From contig JAFWZW010000003.1 of the NCBI GenBank assembly GCA_017517325.1, positions 1-64,000 on the forward strand: DNA of 64,000 nt, in the 5' to 3' direction. Numbering within the stretch: the first letter of the stretch is position 1; the number at the start of each line of letters is the position of its first letter. Shown one piece after another: positions 1 through 6,700 of this stretch. The notes under the pieces were generated by a model. It worked only from the letters and a program-made list of their open reading frames with translations, searched no databases and had not been told where the DNA came from. The stretch comes from Clostridia bacterium (GTDB lineage Bacteria; Bacillota; Clostridia; Oscillospirales; SIG627). A program made the translations under genes and the position numbers.

Positions 1-244
1 GCTCTTCCTCAAAGCGCTCCAAAAGACCGTCGATGGCACCTGCGGCACCAAAAAGAGCGCCTGAGCGCATACTCTCCACCGTAGAGGAGGAGATAGCTTT
101 TTTGGGCGGAGCAAGTTCAATCCTCGGCAACAGCGAGGTTTCATCTACCAAGGCATTCAAACCGATACCGACACCCGGCAGGATCGCACCGCCGATATAC
201 CTCCCCTTTTCATCCACGACCGTTAAGGTGGTTGCGGTTCCCAT
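1..244 (-). pseudogene. coaX: Partial second copy of coaX (3' half), left flank of island
   Basis: This stretch matches 17068-17311, inside the intact coaX, with only three mismatches seen by eye. Read leftward it encodes coaX residues from the DMGTATT motif (Met131) onward and runs off the window edge. Homology stops abruptly at base 244, exactly at the ATG codon of that Met, and the sequence beyond is unrelated to coaX. The simplest reading is that this is the displaced 3' end of the host gene, left behind when the island integrated and supplied its own 3' end. Whether the fragment is translated from its ATG is unknown; only a weak AGAAG lies upstream. Confidence 0.85.
1..244. repeat. Direct repeat, left copy (pairs with 17068-17311)
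   Basis: This is the left member of a direct repeat of at least 244 bp flanking a 16.8-kb insert. It may extend further left beyond the window. It probably marks the att-like left junction of the island. Confidence 0.85.
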
Positions 245-358
245 TTATCTTCTACGGAAAGACGGCAATAAAGTGCAGTTATTAAATTGTTTGTACTCTC
301 GGTTGATTTTAACATAATATTTCGTATCCTTTCCGAGCCGAGTGCGGCTCTGTAAAAT

Positions 359-373
359 CAAACCGAGTAGGAT
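359..373 (+). repeat. 15-bp end repeat CAAACCGAGTAGGAT, left copy
   Basis: Perfect inverted partner of 16854-16868. The two copies lie near the two ends of the island, 115 bp inside the left junction and just before the coaX stop on the right. Confidence 0.6.
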
Positions 374-401
374 ACACCAACAACATATCACTACTCGGTT
401 T
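360..401. terminator. Stem-loop downstream of the island operon
   Basis: AAACCGAGTAG at 360-370 pairs with CTACTCGGTTT at 391-401 around a 20-nt loop. It lies past the last leftward gene of the island, so it may end that transcript, although no strong U-run follows. The same core recurs at the right end of the island (16854-16868), so it could instead be a recombination or protein-binding site. Confidence 0.4.
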
Positions 402-472
402 CAAAGTCCAGCGAAATCGCAAAAAATAATCCCACTTCAACAATTTAATGATGAAATGGGATTTAGCATTGT

Positions 473-704
473 TTATTTATTAGTTTCCTTTCTGCTTCGC
501 TCTACGGCAAGCAGAATTTGTTCGGTTGTCAGAGTATTTTCTCTTATCGTTGCTTCACGCTGCTTCTTTGCACACTCGGCACATTTGACCACAACCGATC
601 TCATAATTTTCGCGCCAATCCACCGGCATAGATATGGGAACACAAGTCAATGGGCCGCACATTACACAACGCTCGAATTCTTCTGTATTTAGTGCTTCTT
701 TCAC
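473..704 (-). pseudogene. Small cysteine-rich (zinc-ribbon-like) gene, apparently frameshifted
   Basis: An AGGAGG at 713-718 sits 8 nt before a GTG start at 704. That frame gives 49 residues with a CVMCG knuckle and ends with TGA at 555, after a CxxC (CRVC). A second frame, from ATG 604 to TAA 473, encodes 43 residues beginning with KCAEC and continuing KKQREATIREN. Joining the two frames at the second cysteine pair would give one protein of about 78 residues with two CxxC motifs and a basic helical tail. So this is either a single-base frameshift in one gene, a programmed frameshift or a sequencing error; two coupled micro-ORFs are less likely. It is the last gene of the leftward island train. 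Function unknown. Confidence 0.55.
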
Positions 705-740
705 GCCGTCAGCCTCCTTTTTAGAATGCTGATAGGGTGT

Positions 741-750
741 CCCCCCCCCC
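741..750. repeat. Homopolymer tract C10 (G10 on the minus strand)
   Basis: Ten consecutive C lie between the stop of the S/T-rich surface protein gene and the start of the small cysteine-rich gene, 37 bp before its GTG. Tracts of this length are prone to slippage. Here it could alter promoter spacing or simply be a sequencing weak point. Confidence 0.7.
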
Positions 751-789
751 GAAAAATTGGGAGATTTTGGTAAATATTCTAAACTTCAT

Positions 790-1683
790 TTATTCATTCG
801 CCTCGGTGGTGGGTGCGCCTGTTGTCTCCGCATTTTCAGTTGTAGGCTGGGTTTCTGTGCTTGATTCTGTGCTTGCCGGCTCTGTTGTTTGCGTTGCAGG
901 TTCAGTGGTACTTGTAGGCTCACTCGTTCCTGTTGTTTCGGGAGGTGTGGTTTCTACAGGTGTACTTGTTTCGGTTGAGGGAGTAGTTGTTGTACTCTCC
1001 GGTGTTTGTGTAGAGGAAGATTCCGTACCTGTGGTAGTGTTGGTGGACGGAGTAGTAGTGGTATTTTCTTCTGACTTATCCGTATTGTCTTCGGATTTAC
1101 CACCATCCTCACTCGTTGTTTGAGTAGTTAAATCCAAGACATTTCCGCTAACAATAAAGATTTCAGTCCTACCATCATCTCCATATCCGTAATACACGGA
1201 TGTACCCCAATGAGAAAGCACTTCAAGTTTCGTAGGGGACGATAACCACAGATCAAATTTCACGGTGGCATCGGTTAAATCTTTCTTTACATCTACACCG
1301 ATCTGATCAGTATAGTAAGTCTTGTCACCGATGGAGATAACACAAAATCCAGTATCTGCGGTGCTGTTTCCTTTGGTGAGTTCTATTGTATATTTTCCTG
1401 CATCCAAATTCGCGGTTTGAACTTTGCCGTCTTTTGTAACAGTAACAGGATCATTACTTGAATCCTTTATTGTTATCGAAACATTTGCATCAAAATTTGC
1501 CGCTTTTATAATGTTGGAGCCGGAGGTGACATTGTAAGAAAAATAGGCGTAGGCGGTAATGCTCATAGCTGCCAAACACATAACCATAACCACAATGGTC
1601 ATGGCAACACGGGTAAGCATTACTTTTTCACGCACTTTTCCGTGCTTGGGGATGTAGAAAAACTCGTTATAAAGTTTTCTCAC
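790..1683 (-). CDS. SipW-dependent-type surface protein with Ser/Thr/Pro-rich tail
   Basis: This is a 297-residue predicted secreted protein. Start is GTG at 1683, preceded by AAGGAGG with 8-nt spacing; a nearer ATG runs straight into a stop. Residues 22-48 form a hydrophobic segment ending TAYAYFS, followed by SGSNIIKAANFD, the arrangement seen in TasA/camelysin (CalY) family proteins cleaved by SipW. Residues about 50-185 are a beta-rich domain. Residues about 190-297 are low-complexity Ser, Thr, Pro and Glu, which looks like a cell-wall-spanning or fibre-spacing stalk. No sorting motif is visible. It is the last surface protein of the operon. A role as an accessory fibre component is inferred from context. 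Confidence 0.85.
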   Translation of the reverse strand: MRKLYNEFFYIPKHGKVREKVMLTRVAMTIVVMVMCLAAMSITAYAYFSYNVTSGSNIIKAANFDANVSITIKDSSNDPVTVTKDGKVQTANLDAGKYTIELTKGNSTADTGFCVISIGDKTYYTDQIGVDVKKDLTDATVKFDLWLSSPTKLEVLSHWGTSVYYGYGDDGRTEIFIVSGNVLDLTTQTTSEDGGKSEDNTDKSEENTTTTPSTNTTTGTESSSTQTPESTTTTPSTETSTPVETTPPETTGTSEPTSTTEPATQTTEPASTESSTETQPTTENAETTGAPTTEANE

Positions 1684-1718
1684 ACCATCATCCTCCTTTC
1701 AAAATTTGCTTTGGGTAG

Positions 1719-2372
1719 TTAGTTTTTCTTTATTTGGTCTGCCTTGACGGTAATGCCAAGATCGACCTCCGGAATGGTATCGCCACGGTAGTTGGCAACG
1801 TTACCAACCTCTTCGGACATACGGACGATCAGTGCGATGTACTTCGTTGCACCGGGATTTAATACCGCAGTTTCGGTGTCATAGTTATGTAAAGGCATAT
1901 CCGCGATCTCTACTGCTTTTTCACGGTCGGGAACGCTGTTTTTCATTGCATCCTCGCTGTCAGCGGTTGTAACACCAAATTTCAGGTAATCCTGCAACAT
2001 AAACTCTTGGCCGAAGACGTTGGTTGCAACGATGCAGCCATTTACATTTACTGAGGTGTAAAACTCAAAAGGAACCGTACCTTTGTTTTCTACTTTTAGA
2101 TATACGACCTGAACATAGCCGGGCTCGTATAATGCCTCTTCGTCAAATATCTTGGTCTGCCCGTCAACCTCTTCCCATTTCCCATCGGTAAGACGGTGGG
2201 ATACCACCAAATCAAACTCGGAAAAATGGAAAATATTATTGATTTCAGGAGAGGTATCGGTAAACCATGCCAGCGATGCACCTGTGCCAAGAATTGCCCA
2301 AATGAGCAATGCACACAGGCTGAGGGCTAAGGCTATTTGTTTGTATATTCTTTTCTTTGCTTGGGGCTTCAC
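1719..2372 (-). CDS. TasA/camelysin-like SipW-dependent protein
   Basis: 217 residues, starting on GTG 2372 with AAGGAGG 8 nt upstream. The N-terminus has a hydrophobic signal segment ending GASLAWFTDT, the typical SipW-type cleavage region. A compact beta-sandwich-like domain follows, with the recurring family phrases LYEPGYVQVVYLKVENKG and VGNVANYRG (compare the 674-residue protein in this operon). The family includes TasA, the amyloid-like biofilm fibre of Bacillus subtilis, and camelysin. It lies 22 bp downstream of the sortase-anchored protein, so the two are probably co-translated. It is likely a fibre subunit or an anchoring minor subunit. Confidence 0.88.
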   Translation of the reverse strand: MKPQAKKRIYKQIALALSLCALLIWAILGTGASLAWFTDTSPEINNIFHFSEFDLVVSHRLTDGKWEEVDGQTKIFDEEALYEPGYVQVVYLKVENKGTVPFEFYTSVNVNGCIVATNVFGQEFMLQDYLKFGVTTADSEDAMKNSVPDREKAVEIADMPLHNYDTETAVLNPGATKYIALIVRMSEEVGNVANYRGDTIPEVDLGITVKADQIKKN

Positions 2373-2393
2373 GCCTTATTCCTCCTTGTGTTA

Positions 2394-3068
2394 TTAACGT
2401 TTAACGGCGCTTTCTTCGTCTTCCTTATCCTTTTTACGCCAAACTAAAAGAACAATTAACATTGCGAGTGAGCTAATCATAAGTGCAAACCATAATCCCA
2501 TATTGGAATTATCTCCGGTCTGCGGCGGTTTCGGATCGCCTTCTTCAATCGGGAACTCTTCGATCATAAATTCCCAATCGAGGTAGCCAATCTTGTTTTG
2601 AAACTCATTATCCAATGAGGTAGGTACGTTCAGCGTTACGTCCAAATTCACCTCACCGCCCGAATAGAGCGTACCAAGGCATACCCAATCGGTGAGCTGT
2701 GCCGTTTCATTTGCTGCAGCATCAAACATATATGCCATTTCGTTTTCTTCGCTCTTGGATACTTTCAAGCCGAGCTGTGAAAGAAACTCCACAGAGTCCT
2801 CGTGAGCACCGAGAGAGCGAATATAGATCTTGACCTTAACCTTATTGTCCGCATCATTTTTAACGGTAATTTTTTGTGTTAAGGTATCGCCGGGCATAAT
2901 GCCCTTGAAATTCGGAAACAGGTCGGTAAGCGAATGTTCGCTACCCGGCTCAAATACAAAGTTTCCTGCGTTGCCGCTGTAAGTTACCTTGCCGTCTGCC
3001 GCATATACGGGCAAAACAGAGGAAAGGACGAGAACAAGGACAGTTAATAATGTAATTATCTTCTTCAT
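2394..3068 (-). CDS. Sortase-type cell-wall-anchored protein (PPQTG motif)
   Basis: 224 residues with an ordinary Sec signal peptide (residues 1-23, ending VYAA), unlike its SipW-type neighbours. The middle is a beta-rich domain containing GIMPGDTLTQKITVKND, a phrase typical of TasA-like and pilin-like beta-sandwich proteins. The C-terminus carries KPPQTGD, a hydrophobic stretch and RKKDKED, a complete sortase sorting signal with PPQTG in place of LPXTG. No sortase is encoded in this window, so a housekeeping enzyme must act on it. Its place within the fibre operon suggests it tethers the fibre to peptidoglycan. Start ATG 3068 follows AGGAGG. Confidence 0.88.
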   Translation of the reverse strand: MKKIITLLTVLVLVLSSVLPVYAADGKVTYSGNAGNFVFEPGSEHSLTDLFPNFKGIMPGDTLTQKITVKNDADNKVKVKIYIRSLGAHEDSVEFLSQLGLKVSKSEENEMAYMFDAAANETAQLTDWVCLGTLYSGGEVNLDVTLNVPTSLDNEFQNKIGYLDWEFMIEEFPIEEGDPKPPQTGDNSNMGLWFALMISSLAMLIVLLVWRKKDKEDEESAVKR

Positions 3069-3081
3069 CTACACATCCTCC

Positions 3082-3648
3082 TTATTCTGCGGGCCAACCG
3101 GAGGCGGTGTAAGTGATACCGTCTGTAATCGGGTTGTTTTCACTTTGTACGGCTTGCGCCTTTACCGTCAAGGTAAGGGTTTTGCCAATATAACTGTTAT
3201 CAACCTTTGAACCGACAATTTCTACGTGACTAAAAACATTGGGTGTAGTTTCACCGGGATTTACAATTCCCTTATAGTAATACCATCCATCGTGAAGTTC
3301 CCAATAGGTTTCATCGATTTCAAGTTTGAAGCAATCTTCAGCAGAAAGCTCCTGTGCATCCACGCCATACACCATTTTGACACGTAGATAGAAGGGATGC
3401 TCGCAATCGTTCTCAATGCTGACCCGTTTTGACACTCGACTACCTGGAACGATATACACGCCTTCCTTGGGAAACTCCTTGCCCTGATCGGTCATTTCGT
3501 GAATGATAAACTGAATGTTACCGGAGGTCACGACATTGGTGGCTTTTCCGACAGTTGAGTAATAAGCAAGGGTTGCCTGGCTCATAAGGGTTATGAGTGC
3601 TGCCATAAGCGAGGCAACAACGATTTTCATTTTGATCTTGCCCAACAT
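3082..3648 (-). CDS. TasA-like SipW-dependent protein
   Basis: 188 residues from ATG 3648, chosen because AAGGAGG lies 5 nt upstream; the 12 codons of open frame before it have no ribosome site. The signal segment ends ATLAYYSTVGKATN, the divergent SipW cleavage form. The rest is a beta-rich domain with VPGSRVSKRVSIEND and FYLRVKM, the strand pattern of the TasA family. It follows the giant Hint-domain gene, with repeat element A between them. Confidence 0.86.
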   Translation of the reverse strand: MLGKIKMKIVVASLMAALITLMSQATLAYYSTVGKATNVVTSGNIQFIIHEMTDQGKEFPKEGVYIVPGSRVSKRVSIENDCEHPFYLRVKMVYGVDAQELSAEDCFKLEIDETYWELHDGWYYYKGIVNPGETTPNVFSHVEIVGSKVDNSYIGKTLTLTVKAQAVQSENNPITDGITYTASGWPAE

Positions 3649-3678
3649 AATGTCCTCCTTTTGCAAGATTTTGCCTCT

Positions 3679-3747
3679 CAGCAATCAAAAGGTACAAACA
3701 CGGGGTTTATACCCTTTGATTGCCGCCCAAGTCCCGAAGGACTTGGG
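3679..3747 (-). ncRNA. Two-hairpin intergenic motif, copy A
   Basis: In the transcript, a CCCAAGTCC/GGACTTGGG hairpin with a UUCG loop is followed at once by a 19-bp hairpin. The ends of the second hairpin are conserved (GGCAATCAAAG pairing with CTTTTGATTGCT) and its middle varies with compensating changes. It sits 31 nt before the ATG of the downstream TasA-like gene. Related copies are at 9212-9283 and 12968-13031. It may be a cis-acting RNA, an mRNA processing site or a mobile palindrome. Confidence 0.6.
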
Positions 3748-3761
3748 TAGCATATTGGGAA

Positions 3762-6700
3762 TTAGTTCACGTAGGTTTCGATAAGATAGATAATATCCTC
3801 AAAATTGATATATCCCTTACCAACCGCTACTTTCCAGTTAGCAAATGCAAAGCCCATAAACTGTTCATAAGTACAATGGTCTGCAAAGTCTTCGTACTCA
3901 TATAAACCATACTTCTCAATATCAGCTTTCATTTTTGCTGGATCATACTTCATATCTTCGCCGATTTCAAATGGCATAAGATAAGCTGGACTATCTTTGA
4001 AATCAGTCGGAGATAATGTCAACAATCCTTCAAGAATACAGTCAAAATGGTATGCGCTGACGAGTGTCCACACTTCGTCATAAACGGTTTCAATCTTATA
4101 ATCAATCAAAACAGTTTTTGAATTATTTAATCCATCATCACACTTGATAAACTCATGACCAACATAGTCTTTCACATTGAATTGGTCAATGATAGCAAAC
4201 TTATTCTCTGATACGTCATAGAATCCATGACCGCCAAGAACTTTAATAATAGTACCATCTGAGAAATACATAGTTATCTTGCTAACATCACCATACCCAT
4301 GGTTGACTATAGCACCTACCGGTGCAGATACGTATTCACCTTTGTAAAAATCCCAAACCAAAAGCTGTTCAGTCCCGATCAAGGCATCTACTCGCTTTTG
4401 AGTTCCGTCTGCAAGAGTTACAAGAGTGTCACCAGTGACGCAAGTGGTTTGTTTTGTATGCTTCTCACACCAATAGCCTACATAATAGTAGTAAGGTGTA
4501 CCGTTGCTATCGGTATAGCGATACTTTGCAACGATTGTTTGTTCAGCACGATCGTTTGTGGAACTACTAAACTTACTATCCGGATAGTAACATAAGCCAT
4601 AGGAATCGAATGTACCATATATCTCGTCTTTACCAGTTGAGTAATCAAAAATAGCAGTAGTATTCGTTTCAGCCACAGTCGATGTAACGGATCCATTTTC
4701 ATCCAAAATGAAACCGCCAAGAACTGCTAACCCATCAGGTAATTCAGTAGAACTTGTATTATAGACATTACCATTCAAATCTGTAATTGTGACTGCCTCA
4801 AAAACAGAAAAGAGATTATACCAATTTCCACTTGCTGATTTGTGCATACTTACAATGGGATAGTAAATATCTACACCGTCGATGTTTGTAACACCGATAC
4901 CAGTACCTGTTGATGTTTCTGGATGAGCTACCACCTCATTAACATTAGGCATCACATAAGTGAGATTATTAGCAGTTTCTGTTCTAAAACCGTTACTGCC
5001 AAATGCAAACTCCGTTTTTGCCGAAGTATCCTGAACTTCATAAACGGTAATTTTTACTGTTTTTTCATAGGCAACGCTGTATTTCTCAATCTTATCATTA
5101 ACGTTCAAACGGTAGTTTTCACCATCTGTATATTTATATGTAACAGTGTAATTACCCGCTGTATCAAACGTAATGGTATTATCAGAATTTACCGTTGCTC
5201 CATCGGAAACAGAAATTGAAGGAACTATGGTTGCTTTACCCTTTGTAATGCTCAGAATGTCTGCATTCCATGTAAAAGACTCCCCATCGTCAAAGGAAAT
5301 CAGATATTTTTGCGTTGATGCATCATAATAACAGTAATCATTTGATCCGCTTACTTGTGGTACATTGTTTTTGCTTGTGTAATCAAAGATACATTTCGGT
5401 GCAATTTGATACTGTGCGGAAGAAGAATAAGCAGTAGCAGGTGAAGCGACAGAAGTCAAACCTGTAGGTGCATATACATAGCCGTTATAACTGGAAATGC
5501 TTGCGTCCTGACCAACATAACCCGCAATATCCGAAATATTCTCACCTTTGACTTCTGCAACCATGGAGACAATACCGGTATTGACCCAAGTTGCATTATC
5601 ATAACTGAATTGATAATTTTTATAGTTATTACCGAAAATTACTGTTTTTAATGTGTTGGCATCTTGTGCTTTAAAAGTTGTATTTTTAGAAATACAGTTG
5701 TACTGTGTCAAACCATCTGCATCAATCGTAACAGTAGAGCCTGTATATACTACAATACCAAGGCCTACAACACCTTTATCATTTGAAATGGATTGACCGT
5801 TTGTTGTGGATTGGTTGATAGTTGTAACGTCTTTTAACTTCACAGTACCGCCGCGAATATCAAGGTTAGCAAAGATACCACCTTCTAAAGTAGAGTTAAT
5901 AATTTCAATGTTACAACCACTACCCACACGAACAGGCGCACAACCGTTTGAAATATAGGAATTAGCAATAACACTATCACCTAATACCAGTACGGTCGGG
6001 AAATTATATTCTGACTTTGCAGTACCGCCGTATTGAGTGTAAACTTCTCCGATGATCTTTACATTGTCAAGAGTTGAGTTTCTAACCCAGACTGTACCGT
6101 TGCCACCAACATATCCACCCTCGGTATCACTGTCCATACCGGCTTCAACATTGAAAGTGAATCCATTACCATACAACGTTCTGTTGTCATACAAAGAATA
6201 CTTGCCATTTGAAGTCATGGTAATATCATTCAAGAGAACGCTGTTGGCATTTTTCAGTTCAGAATACGCAGTAACATTGTTTCCGTCTACAACCTCGACA
6301 AGGAGCTCGGTAGGAGTACACATAGAATAGTCCTGAATGGTAATCTTAGCGGGACCGGTGCCAGTGATCTTTAATGTACTTTCGGCCCAATTGTCTTCAT
6401 TTAACCCGAAAGTGCCAATGATTTCAACGCCGTCCACCATAGAGGTGACAGAAACAAATACACCGGTTTTGTTAATATCCGCACCTTCTACGGCTGCAAA
6501 AAGTTTGCCTACAGGGAAAGCATTGCCGTTACCTACACGGAACAAGAACTTCTTATTTGAAATTTCATCCAAAACCTTAAACTTCGTCTCGTAATTACGG
6601 TCGAGAATTTGGATATCTAAATCTGCATATCCCTGTTCTTTAAGATTAGAGCCTTCTTCACCAGCAATGGCAATATGCTTCACGCCCCAACCGTCGCCCT

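Noticed and set aside
242..244. ATGGG at the coaX junction resembling the AATGGGTATT core of the promoter inverted repeats, as a common recombinase site
   Set aside because: Only about five bases agree and the flanks differ, so chance cannot be excluded.
33..317. Rightward frame across the coaX fragment, repeated at 16965-17411
   Set aside because: Antisense to coaX in both copies. It is duplicated only because the coaX sequence is duplicated.
3762..4442. Complete intein with extein ligation
   Set aside because: No C-terminal HN followed by Cys, Ser or Thr is seen, and no homing endonuclease. A Hint cleavage domain is the safer reading.
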